From contig OZ024740.1 of assembly GCA_964016885.1 (NCBI GenBank), forward strand, positions 293,743,217 to 293,807,216: DNA of 64,000 nucleotides, in the 5' to 3' direction. Position 1 is the stretch's first letter, and every line of letters begins with the position of its first letter. The translations under genes were made by a program, and so were the position numbers. This DNA is from Eledone cirrhosa (lineage: Eukaryota > Mollusca > Cephalopoda > Octopoda > Eledonidae). The notes beneath the pieces were generated by a model. It was not told the origin of the DNA. It did no database searches and was given only the letters and a program-made list of their open reading frames with translations. Shown piece after piece: positions 1 to 11,739 of this stretch.

Positions 1-287
1 TACAGACATCATAGACTGTATATCTCACTACCATACAACATCACACTTCACATACAGACATCATAGACTTTATATCTCACTACCATACAACATCACACTT
101 CACATACAGACATCATAAACTCTATGTCTTACTACCATACAACATCACACTTTACATACAGACATCATAGACTGTATATCTCACTACTACACTACCATAC
201 ACCATCACACTTCACATACAGACATCATAGACTGTATATCTTATTACCATACAACATCACACTTCACATACAGCTATCATTGACGGC
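1..287. repeat. 52-bp minisatellite
   Basis: Five to six head-to-tail copies of a unit of about 52 bp. Each unit starts at CAGACATCAT or a variant (positions 3, 55, 107, 159, 219, 271). The copy before 219 carries an 8-bp insertion. The array runs off the left edge, so its full length is unknown. Confidence 0.9.
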
Positions 288-543
288 CATTTGCCAAAAG
301 AAATCATTTGTTGTATGATAACAGTTGATAAAGAAATACATAGTAACTCATTGATCATGAAATGTGTAACATGTAGGAAAACTAAAGTAAAAGCTCCGTG
401 GGAAAATATTATAATGTATTTCCATATTCTGTACAAAAACATGTGGGTAACATCAAATAACATGGTTTGCCTTTTTCAATAGCATCTGTTGTATGAAGCA
501 AATGTGTAACAAAGTGTTTTCTAATATTTGTGAGATACGTTTT

Positions 544-815
544 GAGGCTGTGACAAATTTCCTGAGATACATTCATCAGTGATACATTCATGAGAGGCTG
601 TGACAAATTTGCTGAGATACATTCATCAGTGATACATTCATGAGAGGCTGTGACAAATTTGCTGAGATACATTCATCAGTGATACATTCATGAGAGGCTG
701 TGACAAATTTGCTGAGATACATTCATCAGTGATACATTCATCAGAGGCTGTGACAAATTTGCTGAGATACATTCATCAGTGATACATTCATCAGAGGCTG
801 TGGCAAATTAGCTGA
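544..815. repeat. 50-bp minisatellite
   Basis: About 5.4 copies of an exact 50-bp period, anchored by GAGGCTGTGAC at 544, 594, 644, 694, 744 and 794. Within each unit ATACATTCATCAGTG and ATACATTCATGAG form a weak internal repeat. The units are nearly identical, so amplification is recent. No spacer/repeat alternation of CRISPR type is present. Confidence 0.92.
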
Positions 816-1019
816 CATTACATATTAATGGGTTTGTCACAGTCTCTGTGCAACTAAAGGTATCAGGTTTGTATCAGACTAAAGTGTTTACATACACTTC
901 TGACAATGCAGTGTAAACTATAAAAAACACAACAGTGTTTATCAAAAACTGAAAACTGCTCATGATAACTGATTAGCATTTTCAAGATAATGATTATATT
1001 GATGAAATAAAAATATTAT

Positions 1020-1320
1020 CTATATCATCATCATCATCACCGTTTTACATCCATTCTTCCATCCTAGCATGGGTTAGACGAGTTGTCCTGTTGTGAGCAG
1101 TGCCTGGTCGGCTGAACTTGTCTTCCTCATACGGGAATTGATTTTGGTTTGATTTCTACAGCTGGATGCCCTTCCTAACACCAACCTCAATTACAGTGAG
1201 TGCTGGGTGCTTTTTATCCGTGGTGCCTACACGACCACTTTACAGTGTTGGCTGGGTGCTTTTTTGCTGTGGCACCTCCACCACCACTTTGCAGTGGGAG
1301 GGGTGGGGGCATATTGACTA
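1020..1320 (-). repeat. LINE/SINE 3' tail of the CATCAT family
   Basis: On the minus strand this ends in a (GAT)n tail (plus-strand ATCATCATC at 1022-1038). It carries the family core CATCCAGCTGTAGAAATCAA and two copies of an AAGCACCCAGC-type repeat. It is homologous to the tail of the SINE at 40925-41285 and more distantly to the LINE 3' UTR at 20230-20625. No coding part is attached, so this is a 5'-truncated insertion. The sequence from 1321 to 1778 shows nothing I recognise. Confidence 0.75.
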
Positions 1321-1778
1321 TATGCTTCAGCTTCGGCTTGTACCCGTGGGCACAATTAATAATTATAGGAAAGACTTTACATTATCCAGAATTATATCAT
1401 TCATTAACACAATGATAATCGGAGGTATGACTGAAAACATTTTCCAATTTATGTTTAGACTACAAATTGAAAGTATTCAGTAAAGGAAAATATTAATAAA
1501 TGGAACTATATATGGTAATGAAAGAATTTTAAAAATTCAGTAATCATAATCTACACTTTGAAAATTGTATGTAGAAATTGAATTATGGAGAAAATTATAG
1601 AGAAACAAATTTAGATGTGGGCGGACTCAACTAAAAGATGGTATGATAATGTCTGGAATGATTTTGAACAGAGGTCTGTTCAATTGGTGCTGACTTAGAG
1701 CTTAACTGGAGGATAGAGTGAAGTTTACATATTTACCTCCATGGACATATTCAGTAAATTAATATGTGAAACATTTAC

Positions 1779-1941
1779 CTTTGTTTGCTCCAAGTAGTTT
1801 AGGTAAATCTCCAATTAAAGGCAACCAACTTTTCATGTATGGTAAGTGCCTAAAGTCTGTCAATGATTTCGAATATTTGAGTAGTATATAAAAAGAACAG
1901 CAGAAAATTGTAAGTAATATAAAAATATCAGTGAGCAACAT
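1779..1941 (-). CDS. cytochrome P450, CYP4-like, exon 1
   Basis: This exon encodes the N-terminus of a microsomal P450, a heme monooxygenase anchored in the endoplasmic reticulum. A hydrophobic segment (LLTDIFILLTIFCCSFYILL) is the membrane anchor. The proline-rich hinge follows, with SWLPLIGDLPKLLG. The exon ends at a donor, AAAG|GTAAATG on the minus strand, in phase 1. I chose the ATG at 1939-1941, which puts the anchor at the very N-terminus as is usual for CYP4. An in-frame upstream codon would extend it by 18 residues to 1995. The rest of the gene lies beyond the left edge. The same strand and family as the gene at 55546-63163 suggest tandem paralogs. Assignment to CYP4 rests mainly on that neighbour and the hinge. 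Confidence 0.68.
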
Positions 1942-2164
1942 GTTTTCAAACTTCACGCTGCAAAATAATGAGATAACTGCTAAGAATAAACTCAAAATCT
2001 GTGATATGTTGTCATGCAGCTGTTTAGATTGAGGCCAAAGTTAATCTAACTGGGTCACTAGTTGTCTCTATAGCTATGGGAAAATATATTTACTGTTCCT
2101 TAGAAATATATTTTAACATTTTTTTATCCAGTTTTTAGTGTGTAGATTACATACTTTGCTTATA

Positions 2165-3545
2165 TAATAATAATAATGAAATTATTGTGTAAAGTGCTTA
2201 GGTACACTACAACTGTGTCAAAGGTGCATGTATAGTATATAGAATAATATACAAATGTCAGGGAAGTTAATAGTGTATGGGCATGCCCACGTGTGTTAGA
2301 CACAGGGAAATTAAAAAGGTACTCAGGGTTGTTGTTGGCAAAATGATTAATAATTTTGTATGCGTTTACCAAGTCAGTTGTCAGATGTCAGAGCTTCAAT
2401 GTATCCATGCCCAAGGAAGCAAGGCGTTCAGAGTATGGTAGATGCCTGATGGAGGGTATTCGTTTGGTTGTATGTCTCTGAACAGTTTCCAGGTGGTCAA
2501 TGTTCTGAGCAAGATAGGGGTTCCAGACTGGTGATGCAGATTCTAAGTGTGGCTGCACCATAGCTCTCTACAGCTTTAAATAGATAGCTGGAGAGCAGCT
2601 GACAAAGGTCTTGCTGAGTGATGCTAAGACACCCTCGGCCTTCTTGACAATTTTAGAGACGTGCTTCATCTAATGCAAATCGCTGCTGACAGTAATGCCC
2701 AGGTCACGTTCACAAGAAGACTTCTTGATATTAGTGTTGTGGAGGGAGTATGTGGACACTGGGTTTTTACTCCCAAAATGCATGGTGGTGCACTTGTCCA
2801 CAGCTAGCTTGAGTTGCTAGTCTGTGATCCATTGTTGCATTGTGTCCAGGTCAGATTGCAGGCAAGATCTATAGTGTTCAGGATCTGTCCTTTTTATCTC
2901 AAGGTACAGCTTGATGTCATCTGCATATTTCAGTACTGTGCCATTCTTTAAGTTGGCATCTTTGTCATTAACATATGCCACAAACAAAAGGGGACCAAGA
3001 GCAGATCTCTGCAGTACACCAGATGACATCTCATATGGTGAGGAATGCTGTCCTGGAACCATGACTACCTCTCTTTGACTGAGAATGAAGGACTTCAACC
3101 AGTTAAAAAGATCATCCTTCACACCCATTGCAGAGAGTTTTGCCATAAGCCTTTTGTGTGGCACAGAATTGAAAGCTTTAGCAAAGTCAAGGTAAACAAC
3201 CCATGAGCCGCCATCAGTGATCCGGGTGATGTCTTCAAGAAACACGATAAGTTGATCACAGCAGCTGGAGTTAGGGATAAATCCAAATTGTGAAGACCGG
3301 ATAAGACTGTGAAAGTTCAAGAAGTTCCAAAGTGTTTCTCAGACACAGGATTCCATCAGTTTGGCAATGCAGCTAGTAAGACTGACTGGACGATAGTTCA
3401 CAGGTGATGTGCGGTCACCCTTTTTGAACAGAGGAATGACACTGGCAGTTTTCGACTGTTCTGGAGTAGCACCGTTGTTCAGACAGAATTGGAAGAAGCG
3501 TGATAGCTGGTGCAGAAGGAAGTACCCACAACATTTGAGAAGCAG
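2165..3545 (-). pseudogene. CR1-like LINE, 3' half, decayed
   Basis: Reverse transcriptase remnant of a CR1/jockey-type non-LTR retrotransposon. Reading down the minus strand I see VNYRPVSLTSCIAKL near 3370. Next come QFGFIPNSSCCDQL, the palm aspartate block YLDFAKAFNSVPH, a variant of SGVPQGSVLGPLLF, and the catalytic YADD (YADDIKLY near 2910). The connection domain with NPVSTYSLH and the tail NIDHLETVQR follow. In-frame stops occur near 3342 (TGA), 2816 and further downstream, so it is dead. The 5' end is truncated near 3545. The 3' end meets an ATT-rich stretch at 2161-2180, as is common for LINE tails. Confidence 0.85.
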
Positions 3546-3689
3546 GTACGTAACACCATCAAGACAAAATAGATAGTGTATTATTGTGGAAATTGTAAAT
3601 TTGAACGAATTAATAATTAATTAATATAACTACAACTAAGAATACTATTTATGATCATAATAATAATTGTTTCTACTTTTGGCACAAGG

Positions 3690-4112
3690 GATTGAACATA
3701 TAGAGGGTGGACATGAAATTATAGGGACTTGACAATGAAACTATGGGGCTGAGAATAAAATTATAGGGGGTGAGAAAGAATCTGTAAAGACTGGTAATGA
3801 AAGTAGAAAGGCTGGGAATAAAATTATAGTGGACTTGAAATTAATTGTTTCTACTTTTGGCACAAGGCCAGCAAATACCCAGTACATTACTGGTACTTTA
3901 TTTTATCGACCCCGTAAGGATAAAAGGCAAAGTTAACCTCGGCGGGATTGGAACTCAGAATGGCAGAAATTAATGTGTAGCAGTTAGGAAGGTAAATATG
4001 GGTGGTTGATATATACATATAAGGGCGTAGGATGAAATTATAGGGGATATATATAAAACTGCAGTGGCTAGGAATGAAACTATAGGGAATGAAAATGAAA
4101 CAATAGTGACCA
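3690..4112. repeat. degenerate ~20-bp repeat interrupted by a SINE
   Basis: Loose tandem repeats of about 20 bp (GGAATGAAACTATAGGG-like) fill 3690-3840 and resume at 4020-4112. The SINE at 3846-3985 sits in the middle, so the repeat array is older than the SINE insertion. Confidence 0.6.
3846..3985 (-). mobile_element. tRNA-derived cephalopod SINE, partial
   Basis: The minus strand carries the conserved body of the octopus-type SINE: CCGAGGTTAACTTTGCC, then GGTCGATAAAATAAAGTACC, then a 3' end TTGTGCCAAAAGTAGAAAC. The tRNA-like head is degraded or missing. The same body occurs at 14920-15112, 15462-15582 and 22490-22650. Confidence 0.8.
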
Positions 4113-4734
4113 TGTAGTGTTGCCCTGGTTAGGTCTTAATTCATGTCTCATGATCCAGGGACTGTTGATAGACAATGGATCTGCATTAGAAAAGATTCTT
4201 TCCAAGTTGCAAATCTATGTAAGGTTTTTGTAAATCTCTCTTGTCCATATCAACATTTTCTGCCTATCCACTCATTTAAAATCATATATATGAAAAAAGA
4301 AAAAAGAATTAAAATGCCAAGTTAAAAGACAAAGTGATCTAATTAGTGTAGAGTGGATAATATTCACATTAGATTACTTGTTTATCTTAAGTTAAATCAT
4401 TTCAACTCTCAGATAAAGTGATTTCATTAGTACAGAGAGTATATATCCATATTAGATTACTTGGGTATATGTTTATTGGGTTAGATTTTAGTTCAAATCC
4501 TCTCGTGGTCAGTGAAACAAGTTTCAGAAATTTCATGCAGTGTATTGGTGGAAGGTTAATATACTTGATATTACTCTTTGCTTTAGCCCATTGTATAGAC
4601 AAGATGCAATACACTGACTGCCATAGACCATACAGCTGTAAAATGTTTTAAATGATTGCAATTCTGCAGTCAAGTGGTTAATAGAATCTAGGTATAAAAA
4701 TGTTTGATTCCAATTTGATAAAAAAATATGTGTG
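4113..4734. other. no feature recognised
   Basis: AT-rich sequence with only short open frames. I see no protein motif, RNA gene or clear repeat. Confidence 0.5.
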
Positions 4735-4960
4735 TATGTGGAATGCAACCCATCTAGGACAGCAATGACTCTGATAAAAAAATGACTGCATGGAGCAGAC
4801 ATGGAATCTGTAAGCTGTTGTCAAGGCAACCCATCTAGGAGGGCAGTGACTCTGATTAATAACGATGACACAAGACAGAGGTTGGGCAACATAAGCTATA
4901 GTGAAGGCAACCAGTCTAGCAGAGTAGACACTCCAAATAAAAACTGATACAGGGTGGAGA
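4735..4960. repeat. diverged ~80-bp tandem repeat
   Basis: The phrase GGCAACCCATCTAGGAGGGC, or a close variant, occurs near 4746, 4828 and 4903. Each copy is followed by GTGACTCTGATTAA-like sequence. It lies just upstream of the LINE endonuclease fragment at 5235 in the same orientation, so it may be part of that LINE's 5' UTR. That link is inference. Confidence 0.5.
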
Positions 4961-5234
4961 GGACTCTGGAAACCAGTAATACAGCCTCTCTAGTGTTGGT
5001 GGCATGAATAATGCACCCAATCCATGCTATAATGTAGTTGGTGATAGGAAAGCCATCCAGACAGAAAAACCCTACCAAGGAAACGTGATCAGCACAAGTA
5101 TGATTCTCAATAATTGTGTATACAAGGCTGACACTAGTTGGTGCTGCACGTGGTTGTGGGGTGGCTAGAGTAGCCATGTGTGAGAATAGCTTGACCATGA
5201 TCAACCAACTGCACAACCACTTTCCCTTTCAGAA

Positions 5235-5560
5235 AGGAACAACTGTCAAGGTACAAACCTCAGGACTGCCACCCTCTATGTTGGCACCCTGAAGATAAAT
5301 TAAGTCAATTTGTGGAACTGTTAGAGAGAAGAGGTGTAGATGTATGCTGTGTACAAGCAGTGTGATGGAGGGGTGCCTCAGCAAGACTAATCACAGGCAA
5401 ACAGATTAAATATAAACTCTACTAGGTAGGAAATGACAATGGGGTAGGTGATATAGGAATCTTACTAGCTGAGAAATGGATATTAAGGTAATAGATAGTT
5501 AGAGTAAGTGACAGAATCATGAAACTTAGAAAAGCTGTTATATTTAAAAGCACACTGCTT
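5235..5560 (+). pseudogene. LINE endonuclease N-terminal fragment
   Basis: Fragment of the apurinic-type endonuclease that opens LINE ORF2. Across shifting frames I read TVKVQTSGLPPS, then a LERRRVDVCC-like segment followed by a degraded QE-R-W box, then LITGKQIKYK and ILLAEKWI, and finally VSDRIMKL. These match the start of the PHD-domain LINE family found elsewhere in this window. The frames are broken many times, and the part after about 5560 is not recognisable. Confidence 0.6.
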
Positions 5561-6779
5561 GAGTGCTTGTGGTAATCATTATATTTTTTCAATGTGAATA
5601 TGTTTTGCTAACATGATTCCCTGTTTCATCAGACCTGGCTTACCTCCTCTTTGATGTGTGGTCATGCATCACTAAGGAGCTTACTGCTACCCTCACTTGC
5701 CACTAGCAACTGAGAGAGCATTATGTATCTTTCATAAGCAGGGAGATGAAACGGCACAGCGCTGAATTATGTAATGTGTACTATTGTTACCTAATTTTCT
5801 GCACATGGCTGCACCTTTCAGTGCATGACCAGTAGTCTGGGCACCATATCATCTGATCCACACAAAGTCGTTTGCCTCCTTGCATTATTAAGGTCGACTG
5901 CATGCAGGAATCAAAGTCGAAGGTGTACTTCAAAGGGTTAAGATACTGGTAAATGAAGACAGTGAAAACCATAGAGCATTAATAATTAACACAAAAGGAA
6001 AACTATGGTTGTTATTCAAATTCCAGTTGTGATTTCTACAATTGCTTCTTTGGAGATAAATGTAGTGCCAGTAGAAAGGATCAATGAATCACTTGGTCAA
6101 ACAGTTAATAATTAATAAGTTAAATGTCACTCAAGGATTAATCCCCATTTCGTCAGGAAAAAATAGATAGATACATTGAGTTACTTAACACATCCAGAAA
6201 AACTAAAGGTAAGCTTTTGAAAAGTGAACAGAACACGTGAGAAATATGGAGCAAGTGATTTGTGTAATTAGAGAATAGTGTATTAATATAAGCATTATAG
6301 ATGAAGTTGTATAGTAAGGAAGCATATTGTTAGATGTTGGCATGCTCAGTTTGAAATAACAATGCATATTTAGAATGATTATATGAATTATGTGAACATT
6401 CTAGTGTACTATGCTTAAAAGCATATTTCACTGTCAATGCTGAATAAAGCCATGTTGGATAAAGAGTAGAAAAATGAAATAATCAGTACTATGTTATGTG
6501 TAATCTTCATTTCTTCCTGCAAATAATGTACAGATATGGCTGGTTTAAATGCAAAAGGGTTAAAAAGCTGCTAATAAAACTTTAAACTGACAATCTTCTA
6601 GGATTGCAACGAATCCCCTCACCTCTGCTAATTCTGAAGCAATCCAAAGCTCAGGATTTTCTAATATTGTTGAAAATAGCTCAGAAAGAAAATTTCCGAT
6701 GGATGCGTTTTCATCCTTGAGTGTCTATATAAAGATATTGGATTTCAATGGCTAGAAATGTGAGATGAAATCAGTTTAT
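5561..6779. other. no feature recognised
   Basis: About 1.2 kb of AT-rich DNA without a protein match I can support. CTGATGAAACAGGG near 5620 on the minus strand resembles part of a hammerhead core but lacks the GAAA strand (see rejected items). Confidence 0.45.
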
Positions 6780-7115
6780 GCTGCAGATTAAACAAACGTC
6801 AAGCATCCAGCAAGTCGCAGACATAATATGGAACCTTGAACTAAATCAAGCTCTGGCAGAAGTGACACAATTATTACGCTTGGTTCGGAATATACCTGCC
6901 ACATCTGCTTCATGTGAGAGATCGTTTACTTCAATAAAGTAAGTGAATAGTTATATGTATTCTCAAATGAAGAGAGATTGAACAATTTGGTCTTCATTTC
7001 CATGACTCAAGATCTTTTGAAGATAATGAAGGTAGAGCGTGGTGCTGATACATTTTATAGGAAAGTGATCGATGAATTTGCCAAAAAGAAACGAAAAATT
7101 GAATTGATTTACAAA
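6780..7115 (+). pseudogene. hAT transposase C-terminal relic
   Basis: The C-terminal dimerisation region of a hAT-superfamily transposase is visible. SIQQVADIIWNLELNQ comes first, then LLRLVRNIPATSASCERSFT, the hAT signature with CERSFS. After a stop and a frameshift, RLNNLVFISMTQDLL and YRKVIDEFAKKKRKIELIY follow. The last part matches the ZMYM/hAT tail found in many animal copies. Breaks include TAA at about 6940 and an indel near 6975. The upstream catalytic part is not recognisable and I found no terminal repeats. Confidence 0.75.
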
Positions 7116-7289
7116 TTAATTTTGAATATCTCATTAGTTGAAGGTTTTATTATTTACTCATATTTCTCAGGTAACCAATATCATGACAGGCTCATGGCCA
7201 GGCTGTTACTAATGGAGAGACGTCAAGTCTAGTGGAAAGGGGTATCAAGCCGGAAGTGTAGTCTGTTGGTAGACGTGCATTTTCTCACA

Positions 7290-7740
7290 TTAATATATAT
7301 GTGTGTGTGTGTATTAGAGTAGAAAATAGAAGCTTTCGCCATATCTTTTACTAAATAAATTTTAGACTGATAGTGGGGTTTAGAACCATCTGAGAAATTG
7401 AATAAGATGAATATTGATGTACATGGGATCTAACCCACATCTTTTGTTTTTCAGACCATTACACCAACACATTACCCATCTCCTTCCATTCAAATTGGAA
7501 GCTACATTCATAGCAAGTATGACATGTATGTTTGTTTTGAAACAGAGAGCGAGTTTGAAATAGAAAATAGCTTTCGCTGTATTTTTGACTAACCAAAGAT
7601 GTATGTTTGACTCCCATGTATGTCAATAATCATCTTTTTCCATTTCTTAGAGGGTTCTAAACCCCACTATCAGGCTAAAATTTCTTTTGTCAAAAATACG
7701 CCGAAAGCTTCTATCTTCTATTTCAAACTGTCTATGTACA
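7290..7740. repeat. foldback (inverted-repeat) element
   Basis: The left arm (about 7316-7450) contains GAAGCTTTCGCC and ACTGATAGTGGGGTTTAGAA. The right arm (about 7555-7735) contains the complement, including GGGTTCTAAACCCCACTATC and CGAAAGCTTCTATC. The arms are diverged by roughly 10-15 percent. A (TG)n run at 7298-7312 borders the left side. No transposase is present; it could be a MITE or two opposed insertions of one repeat. Confidence 0.7.
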
Positions 7741-9079
7741 TGCAGGAGACATTAAAGAAATGAACTATAAACTTAAACTAACTATGTAGAAATAGTTTTA
7801 CTCTGATAGTTTTACTCTGAAGTATTTGGTATCACGTTGATGAGGTGAGCTTTGATATTTGTTTTGATAATTCAACAAGATAATGTGTTCACAATAAGGT
7901 TCTAATACAAGGTTTATTACTTTGTTCGTTCCTAAGTTCATTGCAGTGTTGGTTCTGTGGTGGTTTTGTTAGTGAGTAGTAAACATGTTGGTTTTCACCA
8001 AGCTTCATTTGTTGTTATAAGGTTATGAAATATTTTCTTCTCTTTTGATTTTCATAGCCTGAATGAGTCCCAGAAATGTAAGACCACAAAGTCTTGTTAA
8101 AATAAAATTGACTGATTGAGTTTGGTTTTCATCATCCACAGTGAATAAGAAAATGGAAATCAAAAAGGCCATTGAGAAAAAGCCTGAGAAGCAGTTATCC
8201 AAGACTTGTCTCCTTTCCAAACAACAAGTGCTTTTGTGTTTTTCTACGATCACGTCGAATCCAGAAGACAATTTCAGTTACCGTAAAAAACACTACCCAA
8301 AAGATCCAGGAAGTGTGGGAAAAGCAAATATCCCTATCAAAACAGAAAAATAAACATCCACTCTTTAATAAAGAAATTATATAAGGAATATAAGGATTAG
8401 AAATTAAAATTAAGAATGACTTTAAATTAAAAGGTCAAGAAAAGAAAAAGAATAAGAGCAGTGGTGGAGAGAGAGAAGGAGGAAGAAAAAGAATGTTGAC
8501 AGAAAAGCAGTCATGTAGAAAGTAGATGTTTATATGATGATGATGATGATAGTAAATTGAATAAATAAGACTAAAATGGGTGAGTGTCTATAGAATGCTA
8601 CCAAAACATTTGGTGGATTAATAATGTTTATGATGATGATGATGGATGTAGTAGACAGTGATGTAGTTTATGATGATGAAGATAAATACTCTAGGGTCCA
8701 AAATAATAGGGGTATGGGGTGGGATGGAAAATCATTAGTCATTTAGTTTACATATCCTATTTATTCTATTACATATGAGATTTCTTGTAATGTACTTTAT
8801 TTCGTGTATGATGTTTTTTTAATGAATAAAGGAAATTAATTATCACAGGAATGCTACCGCTTAAATTAAAATTTTTCCCAGGATAGATTAGCAAAATTTA
8901 ATAAGCAGGGGTGGAGAGATCTCAATAATTAATGAGCAGTGTGGGGGACAATTATTCGAGTCCCAAGAGAATGAGATGATGATAAACAAAATGTACAGAA
9001 TAGATTTGAAACGACTAAATAAATAAATAAAGAAGCCAAAATGGGGTTCTGCCGAAGTGTCTTTGGAGTAATGTTCCTC
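7741..9079. other. no gene recognised; GAT microsatellites
   Basis: AT-rich sequence with short (GAT/ATG)n runs near 8535-8550 and 8630-8645. Short open frames near 8141-8384 show lysine-rich low-complexity peptides without a domain. I see no supported gene. Confidence 0.5.
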
Positions 9080-9400
9080 AATAGAGTGCAGAGCTCAATG
9101 AGAGAGTTTCTCCAGGTAGAGCTGCTACTTCTTTGAATTGAAAGATCACAGCTCCAATACTATGAGCATGGTGTTAGAATGTCTCAGGAAAGAATTGCTG
9201 GTCAGATTTTACAGGCAAAACCAATCAGCATGAAACCCAGGGGCAGACCTCAAGTGATATGGTTGGATAACATCCATGAGCTTGGCTGGTCTTGCTTGGG
9301 GATCCAGCTGGATCAGTTGGAGACAGTTGCTACGGAGAGGACTCGCTGGAAGAACTGTTTGAGGATTTGGTTCCCACAACCCTCTGAAGAAGAAGAAGAA
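9080..9400 (+). pseudogene. LINE RT C-terminal tail (RTE-like)
   Basis: The final segment of a LINE reverse transcriptase. First comes a degenerate IERSQLQYYEHGVRMSQERI (the conserved 'RSQLRWFGHV.RM' block). Next is KPRGRPQVIWLDNIHELGW, then a segment ending ERTRWKNCL. This is the basic tail seen in many RTE-type elements. The upstream palm domain is gone. The 3' side runs into a (GAA)n stretch at 9385-9400. It is an old, 5'-truncated copy. Confidence 0.72.
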
Positions 9401-10294
9401 GAAGGGCTATCATCTATACCTCTGGAAGCCAACATTTGTAGGATACATAGCTAAATTCTTTAAGAAATTAGAGAAATGTTTTCAACGTTGGATTGTGCTC
9501 AATCTACAAAGACCAGGAGATGAAAGTAGCTAAATTGTTCACAAGATACAGTAACTAGAAGAATTACTGCAATAGGTAATTCACATTATGAAATGTTTAA
9601 AAAGAATTTTGGATCTGTAGTACATACATAATCTGCAGCTAAGCCCTCATAGCACAAGGGGAAGATTGGAGTAAAGCATAAGTGGATGTGTGTTAGATAG
9701 GTGTTGGTTGGTGCAGGGGTTGAGGGTTTTGATAGGTCGTCTGTTGTTTGTATGGTCTGGTACACATATTTATCTGGTATGGTTAGGTGTTCCGTAACAT
9801 CAGTTATTATCCAGTATGCATCTTTGTATCATAGATGTGCTTGAAGAGACAGAGGATATTGTTTGATAAAGAGAAGATATTTAATTTTTCTGTTGTACAT
9901 AAATCACATCTCGTTCATCATTATAAGCTTTCACTTTTGCTACAATATTCTATTTGATGGTGGGATTTATGATGTCATTGTCTTTCAATTGCCAGATGTA
10001 TTTTTTCAAAGAAATTGAGTTCTGTAATTGGCTATTCTTGAACTTATGCAGGCCATTATGAACTGATTATAATATAAATTAATATAAATGCCAAAAGTAG
10101 GGCCTCCACTGATCACAGACAATGGCATTGTAGTGGAGCTACCAAATGAAAGAAACATATTTGAACATATTTGAAATATATATTTATATTTTATTGCATG
10201 ATACAATCATATTACAGTATGTTTTCATTCATTTATTGTTTAATTTCTAAATACGAGGTGATAAAGAAATGCTCGATTTGTTTTGGTTGATTTC
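9401..10294. other. no feature recognised
   Basis: No protein, RNA or repeat that I can support; only AT-rich sequence. Confidence 0.45.
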
Positions 10295-10375
10295 ATTATA
10301 AAGAATTTTTCATTTCAACAAATTGTTTTATATTCCGTGAATTTTGTTATAACAGGATTTCACTGTAATAGATAA
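10295..10375 (-). mobile_element. possible pogo/Tigger-like terminal repeat
   Basis: On the minus strand the sequence starts CTATTACAGTGAAATCCTG and continues TTATAACAAAATTCACGGAA. This resembles the CAGTGAAACC...GTTATAACG ends of pogo/Tigger DNA transposons. I do not find the matching opposite end, so this is weak. Confidence 0.3.
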
Positions 10376-10496
10376 AGTGGTAAAACACACTGGTTCAATA
10401 CTGTGGTGGTAGCAGAGAAGCAGTTAATAGCTACATACTAAAGAAATAGGGCAATGGATACTCCATTTAATCATAAACTTGTAAATCTATTTTTGT

Positions 10497-10785
10497 TATT
10501 TGTGCAGGATGACATAGACAACCAACTTTACCCAATAGCAACAATAATATTCATGATATTTACTTGTATATATTCATCTTTAAAGACAAAAAGGAAAAAA
10601 GGAATGGCTGTTGTTGCTTGTGCAGTTGTGGCAAGTATTCTTTCTTGTAACTTAATACATTAGTCACATGTTCATGGTCACATCGACAACATGAAAAATC
10701 AACTTTACCCAATAGCAACAATGTTAGTTATACAAGATACTTACTTGTATATATTTATCTTTAAAGACAAACACAATTGGTTGGA
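10497..10785. repeat. local ~185-bp spaced duplication
   Basis: The phrase CAACTTTACCCAATAGCAAC occurs near 10531 and again near 10701. Each is followed by TTTACTTGTATATATT-like sequence and TCTTTAAAGACAAA. It is a diverged direct duplication of unknown origin. Confidence 0.7.
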
Positions 10786-11739
10786 TACCAAGCCAGATAG
10801 TAAGTAAACCATATTCTCAAAATTCTTCTACAATTTTCATAAGATTTTCATAGAAAGTGAGAAAACAGTTTGTCAAGGAAAATATTCATGAATGCAAATT
10901 CAATACTTTGTTAAAAGACTTAAATTAGAAATAAATATTCTGTTTAAGTTTTCAGAAGGCTGACTTTTGTTGGGAGGGAGATTTTTTGCAGTGTTTAGTG
11001 GGGTTTTGGAGAAAGACATTTTGAGTAAAGAGAGCCTGGTGTATAGAGTAAGCCTTGGTGGCAGTGATTCAGAGAAACAGGGATCATTGTAATAAGTTGT
11101 TCGATAGAGGAGTCAGCATATCTGTGAGCTATAAATTGTTGTGTTTTGGTGTGTAAGTAATAGAATATATTTCTTTGGGGTGTTTGTTTATGTAACAATA
11201 ACACTGTTCCAGATATGTGAACAGTATTCTGTTATAAGAGTTATTCAAGCTTTGTGGACAATAAGCAACTCACCAAATCACAAATGATATGAATTTACTT
11301 GTTCCATAAATTATACAATTTTTACTGAAAGCTATAAGAGTAAGTGGAAATACATAAAAAATGTTAAATAACAGGGAATACAAAAAAAGAACAAGATATA
11401 GAAAAGATAAATTGATAGTTATTTGAGAGAAAGCTTTATCAATATTTATATAGATAAGAAAACATTGAGTGATAGCTCTTCAAATCTCTACACATTAATA
11501 TACAGATTGTATAAAAGTACAGCCAACAAGTATTTTGTAGTGCTTATATAAATTTACATACAGCCTAGAAAACATTGCACTGTGGTTATATGAATTTACA
11601 TATAATCTTGATAAGTCAATTTAATATATTGTGACTTGCTAAAGGATTCAAGAAAGAAATAGTGTAATTCCATAAATTATATACAGGAAACAAATATTTT
11701 GAGATGATTATCTCTGAAAACTAGGGTTTAGTGTTGCAA
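10786..11739. other. no feature recognised
   Basis: AT-rich sequence. No conserved motif is seen on either strand. Confidence 0.45.

Noticed and set aside
544..815. CRISPR-like array
   Set aside because: The 50-bp period is continuous with no unique spacers, and the genome is eukaryotic. It is a minisatellite.
4896..5216. 106-residue hydrophobic frame on the minus strand
   Set aside because: No homology I recognise. It overlaps a diverged repeat and the LINE endonuclease fragment lies just downstream on the other strand.
5610..5635. CTGATGAAACAGGG on the minus strand
   Set aside because: Has the first core strand but no GAAA strand after a hairpin. Likely chance.
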